The notes: generated by a model from the letters alone, not told the origin. A stretch of 64,000 nt of DNA from Siphonodentalium dalli (GCA_032622095.1 CP136062.1:33482918-33546917); one strand, 5' to 3'. Numbered from the stretch's first letter, positions 35,181 through 47,394 are shown. A program made the numbers and translations.

Positions 35181-36106
35181 GCATGGACATTTTCAGAAAA
35201 CAATTATTGTCATCTAAAAGTAAAAATCGGATGGAAACCTTCAACAATCCTGAACGCCAGCAAGCATACCTTCCGGCAAATGTTTGACTAGCCCCCCCCC
35301 CCCACCCCGACCCTGATTGTGTTGATATATCGGTGAGTATATGGACTCACTATGTATTTTGCTTTTTCAGAAGAATTACAACGTCCTGTGAAATATCGTA
35401 ATGGGAAACTGGAAACATTTAAGTTTAACAGTAATAAATGGATTTTGTTTTACTTTGGTTAAAGTCATATAGTCTGGTTATTTTCACTTCACATCAAATT
35501 TGCCATTTTTGTTTAGAGACAAGTGACTTTCAATTCTGTGAACCATCGTAAATAAATTGGGAGAGAGTAAACGTCCACATAGATATATAGCGAAAAGACC
35601 ATCGTTGTATTCCTTCTCTGCAACTCGAAGTCCTGAACGTTTCTGAATAGTTTTGTATTTCTATAACCAACCGTCATCGATATACTTGGAACGTTTTTGG
35701 CTTCATGACTGAAAACTAATTCACTGTGCAAGTCAATCTAAGTGAAACTAGCTCTGTAACATTTGGCAAACTATATCCCATCGGAAAATAACTGGACTAT
35801 GCCTTTAACTCTCCCGCTTGCAATTAGCCCATTCCCCGTTCCTTACCACATGTATTGATTTCATATATATATTTTTATCCCAAAGTTTCATTTTGGTTTT
35901 GATTACCGCATCTGAAGATACCTTAAGACACACTCAGGGGAAATTAACTGGTCCCTTGAGATGTTTCCGTGACGTCAACCAGATATATATATATATTCAC
36001 TCCAGACAATAACATACACCGGCAAAGAGAGCAAACGTCTATCGCTAAGCGAGCTTGTCGCATCCACGTGTATATATTCATATATATAATCACACTGTTC
36101 AGCAGA

Positions 36107-36640
36107 TTCGCTAAATCATGCCACGAATCTCTACTCTGGCTAAAGCCCGTAGAGATATTATTCCACCAGTACAAAACCTGGGGACTCTTGAAAGTTTTGA
36201 CAGGGAACCGTATACAGTCGAACAAATAACTAGTGGAATACATTTCTTAGTTATTGATCTGTTCCTTAATAATGTACTTCACTGCATGTAGGTGAATGTC
36301 CCAACTCGAAATTACATACCTTTCTGTTGTTCTTGTGAGCCGATATCGCAATAAACATCCATTTAATTATCCAGAAGATATTCCATAACTGTAAGCGACG
36401 CAAAGCAATATCGTTAACAATTCACTCAAATCGTAATATTTCGAGTTTGGACCTTCACCTGCAGTGAATTTGCATTATTAAGTAACAGATAATTACTAAG
36501 AAATATTTTCCCAGCGTTATTTTGTTTACTTTACAAGGTTACCTGTCAAAACTTCAAGAAGTTCCAAGGTTTTTTACTGGTGGAATATGATATCTACGGC
36601 CGTTAGCCAGAGTAGAGATTTATGGCATGATCTAGCGCAC
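36107..36640. repeat. Inverted pair of a dispersed repeat
   Basis: About 105-bp arms at 36107-36211 and 36537-36640 are inverted copies, sharing TTAGCCAGAGTAGAGATT and ACTGGTGGAATA. A third, single copy is at about 15780-15870. The loop holds the candidate first exon of MRLC. Confidence 0.85.
36320..36358 (-). CDS. Candidate MRLC first coding exon
   Basis: A minus-strand ATG opens 13 codons (MFIAISAHKNNRK) that end at a good donor, AAG|GTATGT, in phase 0. That is exactly the phase needed to join the next exon, which begins KPKRSERS. The basic HKNNRK run suits the Lys/Arg-rich N terminus of MRLCs, and the joined length of 173 residues is normal. Against it: the start context is poor, and the segment lies in the loop between inverted repeats (36107-36211 and 36537-36640). 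Confidence 0.3.
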
Positions 36641-37165
36641 TGAGATACATAGGTCCGTGAATCGTTTGGGCAGTGTGATAATCAGACATCATGCAAAAAC
36701 AAAGTCAAGTTCAGACACAAGTAACCATTGCAATGTGTGTTTCCATAATTCGTGCGCAGAAAACTACGTCGGTTCGAAAACAAGTTTATTGCCATACAGT
36801 TTCATGTAGTTTGCGGGATGTTTTTCGTGGTAATTGAATCTGCCGTTTCTGAACGTATTGTCTGAATATTACCCACCAATAAATAGGAACCATTCTGAAT
36901 TTGTATTAGATGTACGTCTGTACATTTTCTGCTTATATTTTATGAACATACCTCCAGGTGAATAATAGACCCTCCACACATGCATATATACATACTATTA
37001 TAAATGGATGAACAATCCATTTAGTACAGCAATGGTGGTAACTGTATAGTTTGATCGCAGGCTCATATCGTCGAATCAGCTTTTGGTAACTGTTAATTGT
37101 AGTTGTGATTATTCAAGACCTTTCATGAAAACTGATTAAACACGATGTTGATGTTCCGTGAATAA
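36641..37165. other. Unassigned DNA upstream of MRLC
   Basis: No promoter element can be named with confidence, and no gene is recognised. Confidence 0.35.
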
Positions 37166-37169
37166 CAGA

Positions 37170-37720
37170 GCAGAGGGAGTCCACTGTGTGTGGACGGAAG
37201 TGAAAGCTGGTTTGCGGTAAACAAAAGCGCTCGCCTCAGACTTACCACGGTGGGTATATTGTCATATTTTCCTTCAATTGTTTTAAAATCCCAGCCCGGG
37301 TGCTAACCAGTCTCGACGAGTGGTGTGCTCCGCTACATTTTCGTACTAATTTGGTTTCAGTGTCGTGTCTATAGCTATCTCGTAAATGAAGGTCGAGCCT
37401 CCTATTTTCGCGTTAAAAACACACTACGTTTGCGATCAAAACCACATTTTCCAAACTATACGATGTCTTATCTAAGAATAAAGACCTGTTTTGGATGCCT
37501 TAATATCCCACTAAGAGTCACGGGTAGCGTTTGGGCCATATTTCCTGTGATTTCCGATATACCAGAGCACCAGGGCTGGGGTTTTAACACAATTGAAGGA
37601 AACAGGGAACTATATCAATATAAGTACCGTAGTAAGTCTGAGATGGGCGCCTTTTGTTTACAACAGTTTACCACACAAAAAAGCGTTCACTTCCGTCCAC
37701 ACACAGTGGAGTCCACATTG
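37170..37720. mobile_element. Foldback element with CCACACACAGTGGA ends
   Basis: Arms at about 37170-37295 and 37572-37720 are inverted copies, sharing AGTCCACTGTGTGTGGACGG and AAGTCTGAG-type phrases. The loop is about 275 bp. The 134-codon frame crossing the loop and right arm has no recognisable domain. Confidence 0.8.
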
Positions 37721-38740
37721 TTTGTATAACTATTATTGGTAATCGTCATTTTGCAATAGCCCTCTAGTATAGAAACACACAATAAGCTACGCTTACGTGT
37801 GTCTAAACCTGACTAGTGTTTAAAATAAACCACAGCATGGTAAGACCACGAGCAACGTATATAGTTGGTATGGGATCATGCATGTCGAAACCACTGAAAA
37901 CAGTGCAATTTGCATAACAGTGCAAAATGATGGTTTAAATATACATGTATATTCAGTGCTTGGCGCCATTTTTTTAAACGTACCTTACTTCTTAAAAGTA
38001 TAAACAGGGACGTTGTGACAGGGGTTGGGGGTGCTTACCGCTCCCAGCTTTGTCAAAATGTCCAATAGTTCAAAATTTCATACCTGACACAACATTAGTT
38101 GGATATTTCACACTAACAATAGGTTGAAAATGTTCTCGTAATGTGGGATTTGGTGTTTTTAGAACAACATTTGCATATTTTTCTATTATGGTCAAAATTT
38201 GGGATTGAAATTGGAATCTTACAACCATAGTTGGTGTCAGGTTAGAAATGTCAAGCACTGGGAAAGCTTGTGGCCAGTCGAGATGGTAGAATTTTGCAAC
38301 TTTCATGTTCGGATTTCAATATTTTCTCACACCGGGCCGAACCATGTATTTCCCTGCCATTAGATCACTAGATGTTACGATTTTGCAAGATCAGTTCGCA
38401 ACATTTTTTTCACACTGGGCCGATTCCTGATCGGCCCAGTGGAACATGTTTCTCCAACGGGCTGGTGGCCAATCAAAACTGTACTGATCAATTAAGAATA
38501 AAATATGCCATCAATCCTGTAGGGTACATGTTGGCAAAAACCAAACCCCAGGGACCGGAGTGCGAATAGAAGTACTCAAACTTGTGAGTTTGGTCTGGTT
38601 TACGGTGGAGTGGTGGACATTACATGGTTTGACAAATAATTTTCTATCCTTGTAATTCATATAGTTGCGATGGTTTAGAGGGACACAACTATAAAATAAT
38701 AACAACAATTACAACATTATTTGATACATATATATATAGG
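37721..38740. other. Intergenic, nothing recognised
   Basis: No gene. A few duplicated phrases (CACTGGGCCGA / CACCGGGCCGA at about 38330-38420) form a short internal repeat. Confidence 0.4.
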
Positions 38741-38744
38741 TCTA

Positions 38745-40047
38745 GGTTATTTGACAGCTACAGTCCGATAACACAATTGCCAAATATGTACAAACTCTTT
38801 GAAAAGGTTATACTTCGAAGACTACAAGCTAATTCTCCGAAAGCGCTAAGCGTTCACCCTATGCAAAATGGATTTCAAAGAAACGTTAGTTGCATAATGT
38901 CCTCTTACGCTGTGATTGAATGCATTTCCTATACATCCGAGAGGCAAAGTAAGTTATTCACGTGCTTCTTGGATGTCTGGAAAGCATTCGACACAGTATG
39001 GATAAATGGCCTTTTGCGAAAACTCTTATGATCGCCATATAAGGGGGAGAACTTTAAGAATTTTCAACATGCTGTTAACAGCCATCAAATGCTCTGTTTC
39101 ATTTCAGGACACATTTTCAGATTGGTTCGAAGTCTGCCATGGAGCCAGGCAAGGAGGCACAGTTTCGCCATTTTTATACAATATTTTCATAGACGATTTG
39201 ATATATCAACTAGAAACATCAAATTATGGTCTTCGTGTGTATAATAATATTAATTGTGCTTGCCTAGCTCACGCTGATGACATGGCATTATTCTCATTAA
39301 CTCGAGTAGGACTTCAAGCATTGTGTAATATCCGCATTCAATATAGTAATAAGTGGCGGTACCGCTTCAATTAAAAAAAAACATTCGTCGTAGTTTTTAA
39401 TGAAACTCCACTTGACGCTCGTACCTCTAATAGATCTTGGAGAATTGGCGATGATACAATTTCTGAAGTAACTGAAGTAACACATCTTGGTATTCCTCTG
39501 AATTCTCAAAATCTCCAAAACAAACTCGTTGAAAATATGACCGATAAAATAAGATCTTCATACTTCATGCTATATATCTAATGCAGGCTTATATTCGGGA
39601 GGGATTACCCCAGTTAGCTCAACAAAACTTTATGACCATATTGTCTTGCCTCGAGGTCTGTATGGGGCAGAATTATTACACAATCTATTATCTAGCAATG
39701 TAGAGCGTTTAGAACGAATGCACAGAATGTGTTTGAAAAACATGCAGGGCGTTCACACGAGGACCAGGACTGACACGGTACTCTCCTTAGTAGGTGTTCC
39801 ACCCATCGAGCACAACATAGCTCTTTGCGACATACCTCATGATAAATTGACAGGCTCTTTTGCTAGTGCATGTGTGGGCATGGGTGACGTTGGCAATCTA
39901 GGTCAGTTAACAGCAAAGTTACAGATATGTATGGACACGCAAAAACACACACAAGAATCATGCAAGCATATTTACCTCGTCTGTCGATTTGCTTTCCGAC
40001 ATGGTGCTGGTTCTGAAAAAAATATATTAATATATGTACATGTATAA
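38745..40047 (+). pseudogene. Decayed LINE reverse transcriptase
   Basis: Plus-strand remnant in several frames. YSPITQLPNMYKLFEKVILR and then FLDVWKAFDTVW lie at 38745-39030. Next come HGARQGGTVSPFLYNIFIDD and an altered catalytic box (HADDMALF, with His in place of Tyr) at 39000-39374. After another frame change comes a thumb-like LPRGLYGAELL and RLERMHRMCLKNMQGV at about 39640-39830. Frameshifts and stops break it up. Different clade from the other LINEs here, and clearly dead. Confidence 0.85.
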
Positions 40048-40837
40048 TTATGCAGGTTAACTAAAATATTCAAGAGAAACTCTTTTTTGTTGTCGAATTT
40101 TGTGGAGTTGTACCTCATGTGCGCAACAAAACTGCCTATGGCAACCAAGGGACAAGCGACGCAACACGAATGTGGTGTTCAAACCTCAAATTAAAGCTTC
40201 CATGGAGGATTGACCGCTGGAATTATGCTCGATTGTGTTGTGTCCCAGTTCGATTTGCGATATAAACAGGTCAATACAGTAAATCAAAGATCCTCAGGTT
40301 TAAGATATGGCCCAATACAGTAAATCAACGACGAAACATTTTATGTTCCACTCGAGGGCAATTGGTAAAACATATTTCCAATATTGACCGAAGCTCCTGT
40401 CTACTGATCACTCTGACTCTAAATTAGTATTGTTTACCCCGAATATACACAGCATGACCAACCCAGGGAAGAGCTACACCATATATAATGGTTATATACG
40501 GACTTTATTAACCACATTAATTCGTATCACGTTTGTACTTCAGTATGGATCAATGAGCGCCGATTGCTTGTTATTCTATTCCCGATATGGTAAATTTAAA
40601 GAGCGTTTCGCTCACGTCTGTGCGAACACTGAAAACATCTACAAAATGTATTCGACTTTGATAACTGTTTTCAGATTATATAAACAGAAGCGATATGCAG
40701 GCCATGTTCGGATATGCTGGATGTATCCATGCTGTTGGTGCGGCTTTTCTTGACGAAACTAAAGTATTTGAAATGTGAAGACTACCCAGTAACATACAGG
40801 AACTAATAATTATTGAATATTTTTTAGGTTTTCAGCT
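40048..40837. other. Intergenic, nothing recognised
   Basis: A TAAAGAGCGTTTCGC word at about 40598 is shared with the AAAGAGCG repeat family. No gene. Confidence 0.4.
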
Positions 40838-41062
40838 TGAGATCTCAAGCAACAATCACCTGCTGACAGGTCACGTGACCTATAACTCTATGGCAGCTGT
40901 TTCCTGCCGACAGGTCACGTGAACTATAAATCTATGGCAGCTGTTTCCTGCCGACAGGTCACGTGAACTATAACTGTATAGCAGCTGTGTCCTGCCGACA
41001 GGTCACGTGAACTATAACTGTATAGCAGCTTTTTCCTGCCGACAGGTCACGTGAACTATTGA
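40838..41062. repeat. 44-bp minisatellite with E-boxes, 5 copies
   Basis: Each unit carries CCGACAGGTCACGTGAACTA and GGCAGCTGTTTCCT, so every unit holds a TCACGTGA octamer and, in most, a CAGCTG E-box. The first has the full palindrome GGTCACGTGACC. Confidence 0.95.
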
Positions 41063-41155
41063 GTCAATAACTCATGCCTCAACGCTGTTAGTAGTGCATC
41101 GTAAAAAATGTACATTTGCTTTGATCGCTGGAAGATAATTATCGACAACTAAAGG

Positions 41156-41354
41156 TCCATAAGGACTTTACATTGGGTCCATAAGGACTTTACATTGGGT
41201 CCATAAGGACTTTACATTGGGTCCATAAGGACTTTACATTGGGTCCATAAGGACTTTACATTGGGTCCATAAGGACTTTACATTGGGTCCATAAGGACTT
41301 TACATTGGGTCCATAAGGACTTTACATTGGGTCCATAAGGACTTTACATTGGGT
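41156..41354. repeat. 22-bp tandem repeat, 9 copies
   Basis: Perfect or near-perfect copies of TCCATAAGGACTTTACATTG plus GG. There are no unique spacers, so this is a simple tandem repeat and not a CRISPR array. Confidence 0.98.
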
Positions 41355-42577
41355 GCATGTGAGAAACTATAAACGCCTATAAATCCATCACCACCAAGAT
41401 TACGGGATAATATATCAACTTATTTTCATTCTTAATGTTTCTGCAATAACAATATTTATACCACAATTGCCTGTTCTATTGTATGTATAGCACCTATATT
41501 CTAAACGTCATCTTTACACCATACTGTGGGTATACAGCTTACTACTGTGTGTATACATTTATATAGTGTATGTAAATGTTCAAACGTAAGTTCACGTGTT
41601 AACTTATACTCATAGTATAACTAACTACATTGTAGTTAGCACAATAGATCCTGTCACATTCATTTAAAATTGGAAGTTGTCATTGATATAAATTAGATAT
41701 GAAGAAATTGCCTGCATTTCAATCAAATGTAGCAATGTAGCCTGCTAGTGTTATACGAACTCTAGTACACATATGAATGGTAATTCCAAGTGACTGATCG
41801 CTCAGAGACAGGCTGACGTCATGACGTAAATGTATGCATCACTGCGCGTGACGCACATTCCGTATAGCGTGATTGTGTCTCTGGGGTGAGGATACACATT
41901 CAAAGTAAACAGCGGAGTAGTTGAATTCGCTGAACAAATCAAAAATAATAATTATGGCATAAATAATATACAAGCATAGTATAGCCGAGAGTACAATTTG
42001 TTCACAACCCGTGGTAATGTTGTTTTAACCACTCGCCAATAGGGTGTATTCTATATATAGACATAATACGAGGAGAACAGGCTCGTGGTAAAAACCGCAA
42101 TTCCACTCGTGGAAATTTGGTATTCTCGGCTATTACATGGGTGTATTCTATATATAGACATAATACGAGGAGTACTTTTCGACCCACGCCTTTTCGAACT
42201 TATCAACATAAGTTTTCCAAACAACCGAACTGATTGCATTCGAAAGTCATAACCCTGCGACAATCTCCCGACATTGTTTCGACATGAACACGTTTCCGCT
42301 AGGAAACATCAATATTATAACATGCCATCGGTATTATATTTCTTGAATTTGTAAATTTATTTTAATAGTATGCATGCACCAATGACTCGCAAGAATTGTT
42401 TTAACTCTTATTCGGAATACCATGTAAACAACCAAGGGATGTAACTCTACTTATTAAGTTCGTCTTAACCTTCATGCTATCGTATTCTCAAGTACTCTGT
42501 CTTCCACACTGGGGCGCCATTATCACGAGTTTCCCCACAAAATTACCAGGTAGGTGTGTTAGCGTGTGCATGCACCC
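41355..42577. other. Intergenic, a duplicated phrase only
   Basis: A block of about 40 bp with GTGTATTCTATATATAGACA, then TAATACGAGGAG, occurs twice (about 42050 and 42142). No gene. Confidence 0.5.
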
Positions 42578-42968
42578 TTAACCCTTTACCCAACAGAACG
42601 GCCCTGTGCCAATGCATTCTCTTATATATGCGAGTCGACCATAGGTCGCCTCGCATATATAAGAGAATGCATTGGCTTAACACATTAAAAATTATAAAAT
42701 TGTTAAAGAATGTAAGAAAAAATGGTAAAAAGTGTTAAAAAAAGATTTTTTTTAGGCCAATACATTCTCTTATATATGCGAGGCGACCTATGGTCGACTC
42801 GCATATATAAGAGAATGCATTGACACAGGGCATAACTGTAACTATCACAATGTGGTCAAGGAGCCGGTTCCAATGATATCCATATATGTATGGTTCTATT
42901 GAGACAGACCGAAGATATTTTAGGCTTTATTTGGCCGGTTTTGGCCGGTTTGTTGGGTAAAGGGTTAA
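42578..42968 (+). mobile_element. TTAA-flanked MITE, copy 2
   Basis: Same structure and orientation as the 10524-10923 copy and very similar along its whole length, with TTAA on both sides and both internal palindromes. The main difference is a short deletion before the right end. Confidence 0.9.
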
Positions 42969-44409
42969 TGACAATTATGCGTCGCATATTACCACGATGT
43001 TATATGGAGTTATGCAACGTATACCTGGATAAGATGTTGTCTAATTTCGCTTGGGAATTTTCGAGAATAGCAACAGAGGAAATTAGCATTTCATCCGATG
43101 TATAGTTACTTGCTCTAATTGTCTGTGAGGGTGATTAGGTTTGACGGGTGTTAAGACTCTACGCATTCCTCTGATGCAGCAAATATACCAGCGCTAAGAA
43201 CGAAGAAATATACTGGCGCGAAGAAATGGAATGTCAAATAGCGTTTCTCATGACTACAAGATGAGTTCCGCTAATTAAGAAATCATCTCTTATCATGCTA
43301 ACTTGACTCAGGTTAAGAAAGACAATCATCTTGTGTCTGTTTTAGTTGATGATGTGTTTAGATACTGCATACACCTACTATGTTTAACTATGATGGATTA
43401 ACGATCAAGATTGTTCTTGCAAAAAATAAATATTGCTAGATGAACTAGTTTCCTTCGCTAAACAAAAATATAACTAAAAAACAGGAACAACGTAATACAT
43501 TTCATAGATCAAGTTCAAATGTGTAGCCATTTGTTCTAAGTTTCGCTTGCTTTGTGGAGGGGTGTATACATGATTCATGGGGTATTTCCTAAATCAAGTT
43601 ATTTTAAAAAGTAATGTAATATCGGGATATTTCATGATTAATGACTCTAAATAATGCAACCATTGTGTAGGGGATAGCTTTTGCCCACTCACCACAATCC
43701 CGTGCACAATTGGTTGTAGGATGGCTTACAATGTCTCTCGATGCATACCCCGACACATCGACCGCTATCCAAGATAGCCGCCCGCACTGGGCCAATCTAC
43801 CGTTTCTAGTAAAATGGGCGATTCCGGCATAACAAAGGGATGGGTATAGATACGTTCATGGTAGCGTCACAAAGGCCGGAAAACGTCGAACTCTGACCTC
43901 ACTATACAGTATAAATAATACGCCATTATGTTCATAAATATGTCTATTACGCGGCTCCTTGGGTGTGTGAATAAAACCTCCGTGATTTATAAGGACTAGC
44001 ATCTCCCCTCTCTATTGTGAACTGTTCATGTATCATATATATACGCCGGCCCGTCCTGTCCGTTGTAAAGGGTTACTGCAGCGGTTAATAATTGTAGTGG
44101 TTATGGTGAGGCGGGCGGCTCGATGGCTTAATGTTTATATACTCAAATACCACTAAACGTGGTGGCATGTCCTTAAAAATTTTCAACCCATTTCCTTTTG
44201 CGATTTCAGTCAAAGGCGAATATGTTGGCCCCACGCAAAACTAGTTGTCCTCGGTATTCTCATAAAGCATAACCAGTCATCCAAAGACGCCCACCACCCG
44301 CAGTCTCAGTGTGTGGCTAGAAGACGTTATATCGAAACACCCCCCCCCATGTGGAGCCTGATGGTTAATGGGTTAGACATTGGGCTTAATTGCACACCTC
44401 GACGGACTG
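42969..44409. other. Intergenic, nothing certain
   Basis: A C-run at 44341-44347 and two tRNA-promoter-like phrases (GGCTCGATGGCTTAATG at about 44110, GCCTGATGGTTAATGGG at about 44357) hint at old SINE heads, but neither can be followed. No coding gene. Confidence 0.35.
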
Positions 44410-44645
44410 TTGAGTTTCATAGCTGCCATATGTTTGACATATATTGTCCAATGTACACAACCCCCCATAATTTATTGAAGCAAGTTGGCTAACTTGTATA
44501 CACAGGCTAACTAACGTGTTAATTAACTATAATTTATTAAAACAAGTTACTAACTTGTTGCATTATCCTGTTGCATGTTAGCTAACTTGATTTAAACAAG
44601 TTACTAAATTGTTCAAATAACATGTTAACACGTTTACTCGTAGTA
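44410..44645. repeat. Array of AAGTT/AACTTG palindromes
   Basis: About five hyphenated palindromes (for example CAAGTTGGCTAACTTG, CAAGTTACTAACTTG) with GTTAAC-type variants at irregular spacing. Same architecture as the array at 3.4-3.7 kb but a different word. Confidence 0.7.
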
Positions 44646-44978
44646 AACGGTTCCATGGGGACTGCTACTACGAGATAACTAATAACACAAACCGCAAGCA
44701 ATGCTGGTGTATGCGCCAACACATGCCCAACGATCCCATTGATCGATTTTATATGTATAATTACGATGGCTTGAGATACAACTAATCCCACAGCCCGAAC
44801 AAGGTGTGGGTCCAGATAGAAATTTTGGTAGGATACTTCAATTGACCAGGACCTCTTCTGTACGTCCCTGAACCATGATATACATGCGCAACTAGACCAT
44901 TCCCGGACACATTGTGTATATACACAATTTTTGTCGATCAAATCCGGGCCAAATGAAAGATGAAACGTGCTATAAAGC

Positions 44979-45299
44979 TCCTACGAGATAACTCGTAGTC
45001 GGCACCTGGGATGAAACTCACAAGTGGTCATCGCTGGTGCCAGCTACGAGTTATCTCGTAGGTAAATACATATTATGTTTTTTGACATCTTATTCGACGT
45101 AGCCTGTACCAATTATCATATACAAATTCATTTACCATGTCTTACATACGATATGATTGTAAATGTATAGCACTCTTCGCCATCTAAGACACTGACAACG
45201 TAATTGTATTTACCTACGAGATAACTCGTAGCTGGCATCAGGGATGAAACACTAATAAATTCCGTCCCAGGTGCCGACTACGAGTTATCTCGTAGTAGT
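44979..45299. repeat. Nested palindrome pair with CTACGAGATAACTCGTAG
   Basis: Two hairpins (44979-45067 and 45208-45299) each have CTACGAGATAACTCGTAG on the left and its equivalent on the right. Each word is itself a palindrome. The two hairpins are inverted copies of each other across a spacer of about 140 bp. A further half-site is at about 44660-44680. Confidence 0.9.
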
Positions 45300-45445
45300 C
45301 TTATAACATGTTTCAGCATCATATGACCCGATATTGGTCGAACTATTACTCATACATACGTAAAATATCATCTACTATCGGCAAAACATCAAATCCCATG
45401 TTGGCATACGGGATGGAATTACCCATTGGTTTTCGGCAGTGAACG

Positions 45446-45835
45446 TGTACCCTTTACCCAACAAAGCGGCCAAAACCGGCCAAATAAAGCTTCAACAGTC
45501 TAAAATATCTTCGGTCTGTCTCAATAGAACCATACAAATATGGATATCATTGGAACCGGCTCCTTGACCACATTGTGATAGTTACAGTTATGCCCTGTGC
45601 CAATGCATTCTTTTATATATGCGAGTCGACCATAGGTCGCCTCGCATATATAAGAGAATGCATTGGCCTAAAAAAAATATTTTTTTACCATTTTTTCTTA
45701 CATTCTTTAACAATTTTATAATTTTTAATGTGTTAAGCCAATGCATTCTCTTATATATGCGAGGCGACCTATGGTCGACTCGCATATATAAGAGAATGCA
45801 TTGGCACAGGGCCCTTCTGTTGGGTAAAGGGTTAA
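45446..45835 (-). mobile_element. TTAA-flanked MITE, copy 3 (reverse)
   Basis: Same family as 10524-10923 but inverted. The right flank has TTAA. The left flank reads TGTA, probably a mutated TTAA. Both palindromes are present. Confidence 0.88.
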
Positions 45836-46304
45836 ACAAGTTGTAGTACGAGAGGATGAAAGTGGCGACACCGTGCATGTATTGTCGCCACTTGTTGGGG
45901 TTGTTCCCTTTATTGTATTTACACAACTCGTCGATGCAATCATGTTGTAAAGGGAATATTTCTAAATATTAAGCAATATACCACCAATGGGTCCTACTTG
46001 TGCTGGGAGAGCTACATGTATACCTTAGCGCGATTTAGAACAGCAAGTTATGTTTCAACAATACGTCCTCGTGAGTAACGGCACATCCTGGTCACATATC
46101 AAGATAAGTAGTCGATGTGATCACATATATACGCGAATAGTCGACGACATCGTGATCACAAAGCATGCACATGGTGAACAGTAAATATAGCTAGTGACGA
46201 GTACCCATCCAATGGAAGTGTCCCTATTTGTCTCAAGAACAGAACATTTTCCAATCATCAACTGTCCAATCTTCTACCAAGTAAAAGCCCATAGACAAAT
46301 AGTC
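45836..46304. other. Intergenic, nothing recognised
   Basis: No gene or repeat identified. Confidence 0.4.
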
Positions 46305-46470
46305 ACAATTATATATGCAAAATACAACAGAAAGCGAGTTGTCTACCGATTGGTATTCGCATTATATATGCAAAATACAAGAGAAAGCGAGTTGTCTCCC
46401 GATTGGTATTCGCATTATATATGCGAAATACCAGCGAAAGCGAGTTGCTCTCCCGATTGGCATATATTGT
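46305..46470. repeat. 52-bp tandem repeat, about 3 copies
   Basis: Units share GAAAGCGAGTTGTCT, CGATTGGTATTCGC and ATTATATATGC. Confidence 0.9.
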
Positions 46471-46923
46471 ATTCAACATTGCGACCATATAGGTTTAATT
46501 CTGTATATTTTAATTCCATTTAATAATATGGTAGAATAATTATATTAAAGGTATACGCGACACTTATCTCAATTGTGGTGAGCTTATAAACCACTCTTTA
46601 TTCGTTCTGCATAATTATTTAATGACGGATATTCTGTCTATATCGCCAAAATAATACGCCCATCCCTATAAGGTACTTAGCACCTTTATTCTCAAGAAGG
46701 CTTAATTGGCATCGTCAGATGGAACAACGTGCATTCACACTGGCAGTGCATATGTTTATTTGTATCTCCAGGACGCTGTATTGCCGCGGCGAACAATATT
46801 AATGGGCATGGTTAGAATAGCACTCGATCTGTACAACACACACTATCTCAATTCGATTGAATGTATTTATACTCAAATCGCTATGTACGGCATGGTAGAA
46901 TGTGGTTTGTATGGTATCCAGTG

Positions 46924-47288
46924 TTAACCCTTTACCCAACAGAACGCCCAGAAACGCCCTAACAACCTAAATTATCTTCGGTCTGTCTCAATAAAACCAT
47001 GGAAATATGGGTATCATTGGAACCGGCTCATTGAGCACATTGTGATAGTTACAGTTATGCCCTGTGCCAATGCATTCTCTTATATATGCGAGTCGACCAT
47101 AGGTCGCCTCGCATATATAAGAGAATGCATTGGCCTAAAAAAAAGTTTGTTTTAACACTTTTTACCATTTTTTCTTTAATATGTGTTAAGCCAATGCATT
47201 CTCTTATATATGCGAGGCGACCTATGGTCGACTCGCATATATAAGAGAATGCATTGGCACAGGACCGTTCTGTTGGGTAAAGGGTTAA
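46924..47288 (-). mobile_element. TTAA-flanked MITE, copy 4 (reverse)
   Basis: TTAA on both sides and both terminal repeats are intact. Somewhat shorter than copy 3, having lost part of the GGCCGG segment and of the spacer. It lies about 1.1 kb from copy 3 in the same orientation. Confidence 0.9.
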
Positions 47289-47394
47289 TTATATATTCGT
47301 ATCTGAGTTAGTCTGTGGTGCACGGAGTTCACTTAAGAAGTCGCATAGACTTCGATTAGGTTAGAATTAGTGTTAACTATTTGGCCAGTTTTGA

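Noticed and set aside
37239-37300. Good-looking minus-strand donor (GTAAGTCTGAG) as an MRLC first exon
   Set aside because: The segment is an arm of a foldback element and is repeated inverted at 37.6 kb; no basic N-terminal codons precede it.
37325-37729. 134-codon plus-strand frame
   Set aside because: It crosses the loop and right arm of a foldback element; the left arm is its inverted copy.
41156-41354. CRISPR-like regular array of 22-bp repeats
   Set aside because: Repeats are contiguous with no unique spacers, in an animal intergenic setting.
44100-44420. Possible tRNA-derived SINE heads (GGCTCGATGGCTTAATG, GCCTGATGGTTAATGGG)
   Set aside because: A-box-like words only, with no convincing B box, tail or second copy in the window.
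45588-45943. Minus-strand frames with LPNRRALCQCILLYMRVDHR
   Set aside because: Translations of the TTAA MITE's palindromes; the same peptide occurs wherever the MITE does.
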